Shown here: positions 14,301 through 26,864 of the stretch, piece after piece
How positions within the stretch are numbered: the stretch's first letter is position 1
Layout of the letters: every line of letters starts with the position of its first letter
From: Brachypodius melanocephalos
Taxonomy: Eukaryota > Chordata > Aves > Passeriformes > Pycnonotidae
Assembly (NCBI GenBank): GCA_013398615.1
Contig: VZSR01001685.1
Coordinates: 27,915,714 to 27,979,713, forward strand
Reading direction: 5' to 3'
Length of the DNA: 64,000 bases
The notes under the pieces: generated by a model
Database searches by the model: none
What the model was told of the DNA's origin: nothing
Seen by the model: only the letters and a program-made list of their open reading frames with translations
Program-made: the position numbers and the translations under genes

Positions 14301-17300
14301 TTTTGGACAACTAGAAGGATAACTCTGCTGACAGGATTCTGGGTCTCCTAACCTTTACTAGGTCATTTCAACATAGCATTTCCAACTACCCTCTGCCAAG
14401 GGTGTGCTCTCCTGGCACAAGGATAACAGGATATTTCTTTTTCCCCCAGGCTTGCTCTGTCACATTCAGCCCGTCAATTACCCAGTCCATGCTCAGCAAC
14501 GCTAACTGGCCCAGACAACCACACTTTGTATTTCCTACATTTAGGGGGCTTCCATTCATATTCCTGCATTTCTTTCACTGGGACAGATGTCTGAAGTGTT
14601 TTGTAGAATGAGTGTTTTCATTCCTTTGCCAGTTTGTATTTTAAGGAATTTTAAGGACTTATTTTAAGGAATAATCATGCCAGATCACTTTCTCATTTCT
14701 AGGCAGAGAGAATCAGCAGATCATCAGTAAAGACACCTCCTGTGAAGAGAGGAAATATCAGTGTTACTGTGCTGTTGAAATACAGATCTGGAAGAAGACA
14801 ACTGGAGCATATTCAGGAAAAATAAAAGTTGACAAGAACTGATGCATACATTTGACATCAAGAGGGCAGAGATCCTTTGGTGCAAAAAGAAGTGAACTGG
14901 CTGATTATTGCATGCCAAAGAGGGAGGATAGGATTTACTCATGGGTAAATCTGGAGACGGAGCAGAATGGGAACGAGCTAGATAAACTAATGGGTGATTG
15001 ATGTGTGTAATTAGCTGGCAAATAACTTCAGGCTAGATCCTTGATGATGGCTTCTAACCAAGGGGGGAAAAAAACCATATTTATGTGTTTTAGTGTTTAG
15101 TCTATGTTGTGGCAGAGATGAATAGAGATTTAAAAAAAGAAAAAGGTGTGGTAACATATGAAAATACTCTTGCTAGGAGGCTGTTAGAGACGAAATAAAA
15201 TGGCCAATAGTAGTTTTCAGTCCTGAGTGATAGCAAAGATTTTCGACATACCAAAGTCTGTCTCTCATAGTCACTTTTTTTTTTTTTTTTTTTTTTTAAT
15301 GCAAACACCTTTAGATCTTCTACATAATTAAAAGCAAGAACAGATTTAGCAAATCCACTCTAAAGTATTTGCTGATTCTTTGAAGTTGGGAGTTAAACAG
15401 AGTAGTTTTCTGAGGAGAGAAAAGATAATTTCTTTGAATTTAATGATTATTTAATAAATTAACTAGTAACTCCTGGTTATGTTTAGCCTATGCTTTGTCC
15501 CCGAGAACTGATAGCTCATCTTAAAATCAATAGTTGCCTAGTGACAAGCAATTATTATATAATTTGATTACTTACAGATAAAATATCATCTTGGCCTGTA
15601 ATGATGGTCAGAAGCCTAAAGTTTGATTTTGTCAGAGTTTTGGAGGTTTCAGCAAGCCACATGCATTGTTTTTGACATTCCTGTAAGCTTCTTGCAAATT
15701 TCTTGTTATGTATGGAACAATTTCCATTACGTAATTTGTGTTTTTATTCAAGGATGAAATAAGGAGGCAGACTTGGGTTTTCATTCTGTTTTGGCTCTCT
15801 TTTTTTAATCCTCTCACATCACATTTTAAAAATATTTTTTGCAAGAAAAATTTTAATTCCATGCAAGTCATCTTTGCTGAGAGCTTTGGCTGGATGAGAA
15901 CCAGCAATACTCACAGGATCAGTGTTTGCCACTTAATTCTTCCAGTTCACCTGAGTAAGAGGGTAAGTCCCTTGTAGATGTGAATTTGCTGGCTGTGAGC
16001 TGCCCCAAAATACTGAAAGAAAATGTTGCAAAGATCAGTCACAAGAACCATAAAGAAACGGGTTCTCATTGAAACAAATGAGTTCTTACTGACTGAGCAT
16101 CATTTGTGCCTTCACAGATTTGAGTTATTGCAAACTAGATTCTTTACAAGGGGCAATCGTTTTTCTGAAAATTAAAAGTGAAAATAAAACACATAACGAA
16201 TGTAAGAGAAAAAAATATATCCAGCCTTAACAGCCTCAATTTATGAGGAGCAGGAATTTTCCAAAGATGTTTGGTGTCCCTGTCATCTTTGACTAGTATA
16301 GAAGCTTCAAATCAAAATTATTACATTCTCTCAAGGAACACTACTTAGCATTGTTATTATTATTAACTTTATTGCTGGCATGAGTGCTTACACAGTAAGA
16401 AGGATTATGCTAACCAAACAGCTCAACCTGGGATAATCAAGTAGTCTGCTGTGGATTGGGATCATACAGACATCTTTAAGAATACCTGTGGGAGGTGTAG
16501 GAGGTGTCCACTCTTTCTCCAGGAGCACCCATTTTACTTGTTTTGGCTGCACTTTCCTGGGAAGCAGCTGTTGTATTTGTTCTCTTTGCTGTCATGGAGG
16601 GAAAACCAACATTTTACTGTGCTGGAAACATTTCACCAGTTCAGTGGAAGCCTGTAGAGGCTGGGAAAAATGCAAGTAACCCTCTTTTAGGGCATACTTC
16701 TGTGTAAAGTCATACACCTCTTATTGGCAGTCTCATGGATTTTTTTTTTCTTTTTTTTTTTAACTTATATGTTGCAATATCTATTACCAGATGTGCTAGA
16801 CATCTTATGGACAAAAATAAAACACCTCGTATAAAACTTGTTTTAGTTGATTAATGAATAGTAAGAGTAATGAGTGGCATTTTAAGTGCTGCAAAACAAC
16901 CCTGTTATTCCTGTAGTGCCATCACTTTCCTTTTTGTGTCTATAAGACTGCACAACTTGCTTTTTTAGAAACAGTTTTTGTACAAAAAAATTGACTTCTT
17001 CTGTTGTGGTCTTGTGCTTTGAGTGCAGTGATGGACATGCACATGGTAGAATTCTGGCCTTTAAAAATATTGCTTATTTTGATATGCCATACCAATTAAT
17101 ACCTCATATAAAAATCACATAGAAAACTTTATGTTGAAGTGAACCAGCAAGGTATTTTCTCACCAGTCAAGCACAATGTGGAATCCTCTTGTAAGGATTT
17201 AAGTCTAAAGAATGCCTTTTTCTCCCCTTGGTTCTTGTTTCACTCTGCATTTTCTTCTGCTTAATGAAAGAAATAAAGGACTTCATATCATGGAGGACCA

Positions 17301-17859
17301 TCAAATAAACATGAGCATTTAGGAAGATGATGTCATCTTCATATTTTATTGATCCATGGAGAGCTGAATTGAAACACAAAGGAAGAAAAGGAAAATCTTT
17401 ACTTCTGTATCTGACATTAGCTATTCTTACTACATTGCAGTGTCACTTTTTATTTCACTCATAAGAAAGAGATGCTGTAAAAAAAAAATTAAACATCTCA
17501 GAAAACAACCACAAGAATGAAATACAAATTTTATCTTCAGGATTGGTTGTGTTTATCCTAGAAGTAGACCTTTGTGTGATGCTGTGTGCTGAGGGAGAAC
17601 TCTGGCAAGGGCATCTTCCATCTCCAGGTGTGGTGCATGCAGGAGCTAGAGGTGGAAGGTGAATATCAGATGGGCAGGGTCGGGAAAGTGCTGGGGAAGG
17701 AAAGGAGCTTTCCTGAAGTCTCATGAAGAATTGGAGCATTATGTTGGTGAGCGTGGTGGTTTGGTGTAGGAAGATAGTGCCGATAAAGGAACTATTTAAA
17801 AAAAAAAATCATAGTGCGAGGTCCTTTTAATCTGTTTAGTGAAAGAGTTTGTCTTCTTA
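8380..17859. other. Long unique non-coding stretch
   Basis: About 9.5 kb without a recognised gene or interspersed repeat. It contains T-runs (about 12341-12374, 13958-13978, 15275-15297, 16740-16761) and a TTTTAAGGA-type short repeat at 14638-14672. A plus-strand frame near 16504-16707 encodes one hydrophobic stretch of about 22 residues, but it has no start or splice context that would make it a gene. Confidence 0.55.
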
Positions 17860-18260
17860 TTCCATAAGCCTTAGGGCCGGGAATCCATAAACGTGTGACC
17901 GGCGCATGGCAAACCCTTGCCTATGGCTGATGCTCCACGAGAGGGAGCCAGAACTGTCTATAAAATATCAGCCGTAAACCCTGCGAGAAGACGCAGCCTC
18001 AGCCCCACCCGGGGCGCTGCCATCGCCGTGTGCCAAGGCAGAGCTTCACCCACGGAGCTGCTGCTGCTCAGGCTGTGCCCCCTCAGCCAGGCACCCCGGG
18101 CTCGCACGGCAGCCAGGGACATCCTCTGATGCACCCCGGCTGCCATCCCCACCTCCCTATCCTCCTCCTCTTCTTCTCCTCCTCCTTTTCCTCCTAAGAG
18201 CTTCTGCTGTGCAAAGACACGAGTGCCTCGCTGCTGGTAGCCCTATGGGATAATCTGCAA
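17860..18260 (+). promoter_or_regulatory. Candidate promoter and 5' leader: CpG cluster with TATA box
   Basis: This is the only clear CpG-rich island in an otherwise CpG-poor window: roughly twenty CpGs lie between 17870 and 18300. It holds a good TATA box, TATAAAAT, at 17959-17966. The DNA after it is GC-rich, as a leader exon would be, so a start of transcription near 17985-17995 on the plus strand is the natural reading. A 35-base pure pyrimidine tract (18161-18195) lies downstream. Short open frames follow: an upstream-type frame of 22 codons at 18129-18197 with a poor start context, and a 41-codon frame at 18264-18389. I do not recognise the gene. It could be an alternative first exon, a promoter of a non-coding RNA, or a CpG-rich enhancer. 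The sequence shows the composition and the box; promoter activity is inferred. Confidence 0.4.
17959..17966 (+). promoter_or_regulatory. TATA box (TATAAAAT)
   Basis: An exact TATAAAAT octamer, embedded in the CpG cluster and followed by GC-rich sequence. The placement, and not the octamer alone, makes it worth recording, since TATA-like strings are common in AT-rich DNA. Confidence 0.4.
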
Positions 18261-18263
18261 AGG

Positions 18264-18389
18264 ATGCCGTTCCTTACCTGCATCAGGAGTTTGTTATTCG
18301 GGGTAGCTGAGGTACTAAATGCAGAAGGCAAACTGGGGGGTGAAACTGGAATTAAAATATGCAACACCTGGCAGTGCAATAGGAAGTAA
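18264..18389 (+). other. Small open frame downstream of the CpG cluster, unrecognised
   Basis: A 41-codon frame starts at ATG 18264 with A at -3, a favourable start context, and stops at TAA 18387. Residues 1-16 (MPFLTCIRSLLFGVAE) are moderately hydrophobic, and the sequence GAG|GTACTA directly after them could serve as a splice donor. If so, the true product would continue in an exon elsewhere. I do not recognise the peptide. A frame this short is expected by chance, so this is a pointer for transcript data, not a gene call. Confidence 0.2.
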
Positions 18390-19074
18390 GAACGCTTTTT
18401 GGGTCATTGAGCTGGAGGTGCAAAGATGTACTTCCTACTGACTTAAACACTAACAAAACAGCAAAGCCTCTAATTAGAGTGCTTCTAGGAATGCATGTGC
18501 TACATGGAAAAAGCCCAGACCTACAAAGTCAGATCGTGGGTGATAATGGATTTCAGAACAACTTGGAGTTTTGAAACTGACTGCAATAAAAGTTAACTGG
18601 TCTGAAATAAGAGTCAGTGATACTAAAAAATGCTGTTGCTAAAAAGACTTCCTTTGGCAAGTGAGTGTCCCTTAAGGAGGTCGGCTGGAACTGCTGGTGG
18701 AACACATGAAGCTTAAACTGAATCCTGTGCTGGAAATGTGGAGCTAACTGAGCAAGGCTGTACACCGAGGGTGTCTGTGAAGATGCCTTTTCAGGAAGGT
18801 TTCCGAGTCAACAAGTGTCCAAAATCTGAGACAGAGGTCTGCAAGCAGGAAAGTCTCTAGGTGCATAAAGAAAATGAAACATTTTGGAAAACTATTAAAT
18901 GGACAAAACATAAAAATGCCATTGTTTTAAAGTCCGCAGTTCCAAGCAAGAACAGTCTAATTTTTGATGGGAAAAGTATTGTTTATTGCATCACTGGATT
19001 TTACAAAGCAAAAAGTTACTGTTCTTCAGGATTTGACAGTAATGTGTGTGAAAGAGAGGCAAAACCCCTCAGTT
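18390..19074. other. Unique non-coding stretch
   Basis: No gene or repeat recognised between the CpG cluster and the CR1 fragment at 19.08 kb. Confidence 0.55.
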
Positions 19075-19440
19075 ACAGAATCACAGGATGGGTCAGGTTG
19101 GAAGGGTTCACAGTGGGTCATCTGGCCCAGCCTGCCTGGTCAAGCAGGGTCAGCCTGGTGTCTGAGCTTATGACACAGGATGGTGTCCAGACAGTTTTTG
19201 AATGTCTCCAGTGAGAGAAACTCCACACCCTGTTTGGGTAAAATGTTCCAGTGCTCGGTAAACCACGCAGTAGAGAAGTTCTTCCTCACATTCAGGTGGA
19301 ATTTCCTGTGCATCACTTTCTGCCCATTGCCTCTTGTCCTATTGTTTGGCACCACTGAGCAGAGCCTGGCTCCCTCCTCTTGCCACCCCTCCCTTCAGTT
19401 TCTTACAGACCTGGATGAGGTCCCCTCACACAGCTGCCTC
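19075..19440 (-). mobile_element. CR1 LINE 3' fragment, minus strand
   Basis: Read on the plus strand, this begins with ACAGAATCACAGGATGG and then GGTTGGAAGGG, the reverse complement of the CR1 3' terminus, so the element points to the minus strand with its 3' end at the left. The minus strand retains the last part of the second CR1 reading frame, recognisable by HRKFHLNVRKNF, then EHWNILP, then SLETFKNCLD, which match the conserved C-terminal tail of the CR1 reverse-transcriptase protein. Frame and ends are degraded. Resemblance to CR1 fades after about 19440. The reverse-transcriptase core is absent, so the copy is dead. Confidence 0.88.
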
Positions 19441-20829
19441 GCCACTGGGATCCTCTCCATATGTCCAGTCAGTCTTGCTGGCCTGAGCCTGGTCTGATGG
19501 ACACGACTGTCAGAGCTGAGGGTCATTAATAGCTGGTTAAAAGAGTGAATGAAAAATTTTGTGATAAGGCAGGGGATATGTTCTGGATTGTACAGTATGG
19601 TTTTCATTTATTTGTAGAGGGGTGTGAATGTGTGTGGATGTACAAACACTTGCTGCATCACACCCCAGGGTGGAGTTGTTAGTGTGTCTTCCTCATGCTG
19701 TAGTGGGGGTTGTGGGAGAAGAGTGAAGCACTAGGCAGTATCTTCTTTGTTTGATGCCCAAAAATGTCACTTAACATAATCATAACTGATCTCATCATAA
19801 TCAGAAACTGGATTTGGTGACTTTTTTGCCAAGGCCAAAACCCCTTTTTCGTTCAAAAGCGTTGATGTGTGTTACTGCTGATCTCTCAACCACGTTGCCC
19901 TTTGGTCTGCTAGAAGCAGCCAAATACTGAAACATGATACCCATGAGGATTATGCAAACAAAGGGAATATTTACATGTAGAGAATAATATTGACATTTGC
20001 ATCTGCTTTACAGTGTCCCCTCAAATTACACTAAGAAAGAATACATTCAGGCTTGTTTTTTAGATTTGTATGCTGTATGAATTATAAGTGATTCTTAAAA
20101 ATACAAAGAGAATTACTAGTAAGCTCAGACACCAAGTAACGTGTGGCTAAAATTTATAGTTAGCTTATGGTTGACAGCTAATGCAAACAACTGGAAGACC
20201 ATATAGAACCAAAATGCATTTAAAATATCTCGTGCCCAGCAACTGGAAGTGCAGTTGGATTTTACTTCAGCCAGGTTGTTTCACTGAAAACAGCCCTTAA
20301 GAGTAATTTATTCTCTTTTTAATGTTAGCAATTATGTGAACAAATAGTTGCCTGGGAAGAAATACCTGTGAGAAGCATCTTAGCAAGTGTCCTAATTGTT
20401 AGGTAAAAATAATTTTTTGTCTGACAAGGGAAGAAATACCTGCAAAATACAGGTGGGGTTTTTTTTGAAGATTGCTGTGATATAAATATTACAAAATCGT
20501 AACGCAAACAAGTCCAATGAGAAATAGCTTTCTCTCATTTGTTTTCTTGGGGTTTTTTTTAGTTCATTAGAAAAGGGCAAAAAACCCAAGGGTTAGCAAA
20601 TATACTGGTACATTTATTGACTTCCTTTTTTTTTTGAAGTGACAAAGGCAAAACAGAGGCTGTTTTGACCTTTATGAAACAAGAGATCCATGGGAAAAGA
20701 AGGTTTCTTTCTGACAGACAGGAAGCTATCCAGTTCAACCATTAAAGATAGTGAAGGAGGATGTTTAAGACATCTGTTATCCCAGGGAGTTAAATGCAAC
20801 CTCAGGCTGTTGTTTCTCTAAGGCTAAAA
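19441..20829. other. Unique non-coding stretch
   Basis: No gene recognised. A 15-base word (GGGAAGAAATACCTG) occurs at 20354-20368 and again at 20428-20442. Nothing else stands out. Confidence 0.5.
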
Positions 20830-20882
20830 GTGTACTTACCTAGAACATCTCATAGTTGTGTACTTACCCAGATCATCATAGT
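20830..20882 (+). repeat. Imperfect tandem duplication, ~27-bp unit
   Basis: GTGTACTTACCTAGAACATC... at 20830-20857 is followed directly by GTGTACTTACCCAGATCATC... at 20858-20882. The copies differ by a few substitutions and a 3-base gap. Confidence 0.8.
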
Positions 20883-22193
20883 TTACAGAAACTATAAAAT
20901 ACTCTAATGCATTCAGTTTAATCAAATAAACTAGCTATCTGTTAGTGTTTCAAGGTAATATTTTAAAAATATTTATTGTTTTGCTTTCAGTATTTATTTT
21001 TCTCACTGTGCACATAATCCCAAATTTCATATTCTGATTATTATAGTACATAACTCTCCGTGTCTTTTCTATGTTACAAGGCACTCTGTTAACCAGTTGC
21101 TTATGCAAAATGTGTAAGTTCCCAATGCATATCTAGATGTAAAAAATAGTTACAGATAATCAATATTTACTAAAGCAAAGAGTGAAAATTAGAAGTCTCT
21201 GATAGGTGTAGACATAATCATAGTACAGACAATAGTACTAAAGCTCAATATGTAAACACAAATGGTTAATATGTGAAATTAAGGAAACTCAGATTCAGCA
21301 TGGTACATATTCATTTAGAGAAAAAGAAAATACATATAATGTAAAAAAGACATCCTGGCTTCAGTGGTCAGAGGAGATATCCAGAGTAGTGGTTACCTGT
21401 TAGCAGCAGTCTCTATTTGTTGGTTTTCCTTACAATGGGTTGAATGGCTACACATTTTCTCTTTTGTTTGTTAAAACTTCTCTTATAAAGGCAGCCAAAA
21501 CTGTTGTTGAAAAATGTTATTATTAAAAAAGTATTGTGGCTTCATGTGGGCAGTATTCTCATTCAGTGGAATTTGAATGAAGCTCATGAAAAACTGCAGG
21601 GGGAAGAAGAAGTATATAAGAGGATGCAAACTCCCAACATAAGAGCTGAATCATTGCAAAAATGAAATTGCAATGCCACAATACCCAGCACAGTGGATAA
21701 TGAGCAGAATGCAGTGGAAGGAAGGTAGCCTGGCTCTCCCATGCTGACTCTGTAACCTAAGTAAGTGCATTCTGCTGAGAAACTGAAGTACAGAGTTAAA
21801 GATAAGTCCAGCTAAGCAATTTAAGTTAAAGTATTTTGGTACAGATTGTTCCCATGTCAGTAGAGCCTCTCATGTGTCACACATCGAGGAAGGGAGCTCG
21901 TTCCAGTTCACACATTGTGACCTCTCCGTGCTGTGCAGCTGGGGCCGGGGTAGGTGGGACCTCCTGTCCCTTCCCCTGCAGGGAGGATGTGGATCTCCTC
22001 ACCCGCCCCATGCTGCTCCTGGGCAGGCTGAGAATGTGGCAGGTGAATACTGCAGAGTGCTGTGGAGTGCTGATGTTCTGATGGCTGGATAGCATCCCCA
22101 CGTGATGGCAACCCACAAACAAGTTCTAAAAGAAGACCTTTGCAGCCTCTGCCGTGTGCTTTGGGCTCTCTCTGGGGATTTTCACTGGGGCAG
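20883..22193. other. Unique non-coding stretch
   Basis: AT-rich to about 21.8 kb, then a GC-richer patch at about 21.88-22.09 kb in which frames are open on both strands at once (up to 147 codons on the minus strand, 21908-22351). Coding on both strands is implausible, and no domain is visible on either. Confidence 0.5.
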
Positions 22194-22327
22194 GACAAAC
22201 TACTAGTGATCATTGTTGTAACAAATGGGACTTCAATACGTGCTAGTGGTGTTGATGCAACTGGAAGCGTTCCAGAATTATTGCGCTTTATCCGCATGGC
22301 ATGGAAGTATATGAAAACTAAATACAG
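22194..22327 (+). other. Exon-like open segment, product unrecognised
   Basis: A 134-base stretch is open in one frame throughout (44 codons plus two bases). It is preceded by a pyrimidine-leaning run ending in GGGGCAG and followed by CAG|GTGATAG, so it has acceptor-like and donor-like borders. Its reading frame gives DKLLVIIVVTNGTSIRAS at the start and VPELLRFIRMAWKYM near the end. It carries more CpGs than its surroundings, including TACGTG, AGCGTT, TGCGCT and TCCGCA. I do not recognise a family. It could be a real exon, a remnant of a pseudogene, or chance. The frame stops two codons past the proposed donor. Confidence 0.18.
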
Positions 22328-25300
22328 GTGATAGTGCTGAGCGCTAGTCAACTGAAAATTTCAAATGATCTATTAGATAAACTTGAAATTTTAAAAAAAT
22401 CTCCATGGAATACAAAAAGAGTAAGGAAAAAAAGCTTTCACCTAAAAGGATATAAGACAATACAAGCCGTTCTGGAATTTATATACAATACAAGAGATTG
22501 CTCTAATATATTCAGGAATAAAAGAGGACTAATAGGCAAAAAATACAAAAATCCACTATGAAAACTGAAGCTGTCTTGGATTCACTGATGTACATATTTA
22601 ATTTTTATTAAAAAGCATGGTTTTAAATACATTTCCCAATAAATATTCCCTAGAAAACTCTGAAGTACATATTCATTGAATAACATCTTAGGTAGGATGA
22701 CATTTGTTAATGATTAGCAAAAACAATCTTAAGCTAAAAAGTCATCTTTACTCATGCATATAAAAAAAAAGATAACTGGTAAAGATGTGTAAAATTACTT
22801 CATCTCTTTGTTTGGAAATATGTTTGTCTGTTTCAGATGCTTACTGCAAATGAAGAAAAATATTCTAATGAAGTGAAAATACATGATGGGTCAACTGAAT
22901 CCCCGATACAAAGCTCTCCTTTGAGTTCTTGACTGTGAGGTTGATGTTTGCAGGGTGAAATTATTCTTGCAGAAGTTTGAAAGTCAGGACAATCTTGATT
23001 TCCATGCAGAATTCAGCTCAGTTGTAATTACATTAAATGCCACATAATGTATATACATCCATTTCTACATGCTTTTTAAAAATAATGTAGCATATACTTT
23101 GCTTCAAGTGAACATTTACTTAACAAGAATACGTAGTAATGTGAGCATGACACGCTGATTTATCTGGCAGCATGAAATTAGTTTTATGCTACAATATTTT
23201 ATGTCTGTTGAATCAGAGGAAGTTATAATAGCTCAAGGGAATTTAATCTGACAGGGGTACTTCCCTGTTTGTGCTCATAAATATTAGCACCTTATTTTAA
23301 TTAAATGCTGTACAAGATTTTTTTAAACTCTTTTTGAGAGTGGTTGAAAGATGAAAGTTGAAACATGAAAGGTAGCTTCATGTTATTTTAGAGTATTTAT
23401 TACCTCTGATGTACTTTTTTTCTAAAAAAAGGAAAGTATAAAAGTTAATTTGAATTGGAAGAGGAAAGGAGAACAGTATACAAACAGCATTTGCAGTAAT
23501 AATTTGTTCAGAAGATGTGCTTACCTGAGAAAGGATTTGTCTAATTACTGAAAAATAACCTACTAAATCTGGGATTTTAACATTATAACTTTGCATAATG
23601 AAAAGTAGTGGACCATGTAAAAGTCTGGTTTAGCAGAGTTTTCACATTCCTTTCTCACAATTACATCTTGCATTTTGGTTGCAAGTGGCTCAGGAACAAA
23701 AGTTTCTTTCATTTTTCAGAGGAGTGTGTCCACAGCTGCGTGCTGTTGATTTGGCATAAGTTTTAGCACTTCTAAAACTTGTTAGAAAGCCACTGAATTT
23801 GAAAAAAAAAAAAAAAAAAAGGTGGAAGTGGAAGCATGTAATTGCATCCCCAGACTAAAATCATGCTTCAGTGCCTTCTCCTTTCTGGAGCTTTTGTCCT
23901 GAAAGGTGAAACAATTTCTGGCAATACTAGACACTGACCACTGCCTGTAGCACAGAGAATGTGGATGTGTATGCACACACACAGTGTTTCACACTGGATC
24001 ACAACTTCTGGCTGCAGCTAGGAAATTAAATGTAATCTCTTTCAGTTTCAATTTTGTCTTGTCTGTCATGCATTGGAAAAGACCTTGGGTCACTGTCCCA
24101 ATGGACTGCCCCAGTCCTTATCTCACAGGTAAATAGGAAGCGATTGCGCAGGGTAAGCCAGACTGTTTGCTCAGCAGCACAGAGAGCTTTACCTGGAATT
24201 GTTCCTTATGCACAGGGAATAACTCCTTCTCTTGCTCACCCCCTGAAGGTGAGACTTTGCCAGCTGCCCATATCAAAGCATTTGAGAGTCTTACAGCAGC
24301 GGTGGGAAATGATGTGGAGGCACAGTGGGACCCTTGTGGCAGAAGCCAGCTGGGGAGATGAGGTTTTCCCAGGCCTTGCTACCTCCCAAACTGTGCTACC
24401 CTCTCCCTGCCATGACTGTCCCCCTTGCCAGAGAGTGGAGGGAAAGGCTGTGTTAGCATCTCTTGGAAAGCTGGAAAAGCCATGACTGGTACATAAACCC
24501 AGGCACCAGGAATCAGCCCATTGGGGTAAGAAAGAGCTTGTTTACATATTTCTCCAGATCTCTCCACAATTGAACATTCCATCAGCTTTCTTCGCTGTGA
24601 CTTCCTTTTCCTTTTCCTTTTTATCTTATATTTTTATTTGTCCAGCTGTTCCACTTTTTGATCCCATGATATTTCTGAAGTCAAAATAACAAGTGCACAA
24701 TAAAATAGGTTCATCTATTCTAGAATACATTCCAGGTGATGAAAGGTTTGGGATTGGTTTTTGAGATGCTCACAATAGAAATCGGCTCTTGTGTTAGGGA
24801 ACCATGTCATTTCAGTGGTTTCAATCTCCAGAGCTAGAGAAAAACAGCTTTTTCTTCTTTTCAAGGGCAGTGGAACTCAATCACATCCTCCAAAACCGCA
24901 GATAACAGAAGGTGATATTTGGCAATGGAGTACTCATGTAAAAGACATGTCCTAAAAATCTTTCGGCTCTCAGAAAAATTCATGTGTCATGTGAGGAGAA
25001 TTTTTCAAATTTTAGGTTGTTGTGAACTATTTGACACAGATGACCATAATAGCACATATTTTTTAATAACAAAATGTAAACATGTGTTGTTAAAAGTGGC
25101 CTATCTACACTCCAGTGAGCTGGAAGGTGAAAAATTAAGCCTTTTACTGTGACTGTGGAAGATGCTTCTAGGTTCTAAATGAAAGAGAAAGCATGTGTCC
25201 CCTCTTTTAGCCTTTCAAACTGTATTAAAATTCCTAGATTTGTCTAGACTTTTGCTCTGTAAACCCCATCATACATTTTCAGGTGGGTCTGCTTGCAAGG

Positions 25301-25723
25301 AGCAAGCCTTATTTAAGAGACTTTTCTCTCCATACAGTTAAAAACAAGTCCCTGGTCAGAAGAGTGTTGGCAGCACAGGTCACTTGCACAAAACCCAAGG
25401 TGTCTTATCCACAGGTTGCTCACAGCCCTTTGTTTTTGTTCTATAAAAGAGGGTCCCACCAGCAGCACTGTTTAGCTACACAGCTACATTCTAAAGCAGT
25501 ACAAGGTACTGTTCCATGCTCTACAGCAGTTGTTTTATTCAATTGGGCGTCCAGTACATTTTCAGGCTCACAAGGTTGGGGGATGAATACTTAACTGGTG
25601 CACACTGCAGAAAACGGCAATGAATTTTTGCGTGTTCATTTCTACAGTGTTGGTCTGTTGCGATTTCTACACCCAAGCAAATGATTCTATACAAGGAAAA
25701 GAGTTTCAGTTTGCCTCTGAACA
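22328..25723. other. Unique non-coding stretch with one poly(A) run
   Basis: No gene recognised. There is a run of 19 A at 23802-23820. The 143-codon plus frame at 24054-24485 lies in a locally GC-rich patch, has no domain, and is overlapped by open frames on both strands. Confidence 0.5.
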
Positions 25724-25770
25724 TGTAAGGAAGTTAAACTAGAATTTGTAAGGAAGTTAATCTAGAAATT
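25724..25770 (+). repeat. Tandem duplication, 23-24-bp unit
   Basis: TGTAAGGAAGTTAAACTAGA... at 25724-25746 is repeated with one substitution and one added base at 25747-25770. This is a local slippage product. Confidence 0.85.
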
Positions 25771-26864
25771 TCCATAACCTTCTCATTGTAATTAGCCCAG
25801 AGACAGCACAGGAGCACTGACTGGCTTTTGGAAATGTTCCTCAAAGCCTGTTGCCAATTCCATTGGGCAAGGTGCCAAATAGCCCACCTAGACCATCAAG
25901 TACTAAAAAGACTGCACAAAGGAACTCAAGGGCTTTTTCTGGACTGCCTTAGCCAGTGTAAGAGTATTCTCTGCACTGTGTTTGACTTATATTTCTTTGT
26001 TTGATGATGTTTGTTATTTTTGTCATTATTAAAACATTATTTTGTTTTACAAAGCACGTTCAGAGAAGTCGTCTCACTTTTATTAAGCCACTCTAGAAGT
26101 TGCAGGCCAACTCTCAGTCTCGATGAATCTTCAGGTAGCTTATTCCTTCCTGGCCATGTGCAAGATTGTGTCATTGGTCTTTAATTCAGACCAGACGGTA
26201 TTTGCCTGAACATTCCCACCCTAATCCTAGCTCTCAGGAAAGAAAGGGCAGTTTTAGCACTGAATACACAGGGATTATGGCTGGCTATGCAGCCATTTCA
26301 GGAATTGTAACCATAGTTGAGAATATGTTACCTTTTATACTTCCCAGCAGCAAATTCACTGATTGTTCCCAGAGACCTCCTGAGAAACAAGTTGCTGAGT
26401 GACTTGTGATTTAGCTCAAATATGCAAAAAAGCAACTTTCAGCTTGTTTTTTATTCTGCTTTTGTGCTTTTTTAATCTTTAACTAGATGTGTTACAAAAG
26501 CTGTCCTATATGGCGTTCCTCTGACATTGTCTCAGGAGTTATTTTCCCCTGAGTGCTGGAAATAAGGAGCCATGATTTCCAGCATGTACCTTTCTAAACC
26601 TGTAGCTCTCTAAGGACTGGGCAGTTTGTCGTGGTAGGTGACCATGTAATTGTTCCTCAGATCAGCTCAGCTTCACCCATGTTAACAGGCTGCTTGTTCC
26701 CTGGCTGGGCATGGAGGGATTTCTTTCCTCCTAAAGCTACCCTTGAGGGGGTGTGTCTGGACCCTGGGGTCAGGTCAGACAGACTCGTGCTTCTGAAGTT
26801 GGAGTCCCACCTGTGTCTGGCCACAGGGGTTTGCTGTGCCAAGTGGGCTCTCAAACTCTCATTT
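25771..26864. other. Unique non-coding stretch
   Basis: No gene or repeat recognised. The frame 26631-27014 owes its GTHGTHGTH string to the 9-bp repeat in the CR1 fragment that follows. Confidence 0.5.

Noticed and set aside
16504..16707. 67-codon frame with a signal-anchor-like hydrophobic stretch
   Set aside because: Overlapping frames are open in all three phases here and no exon borders or known domain are visible.
21908..22351. 147-codon minus-strand frame
   Set aside because: Open frames exist on both strands over the same GC-rich patch and no domain is visible; GC content explains the lack of stops.
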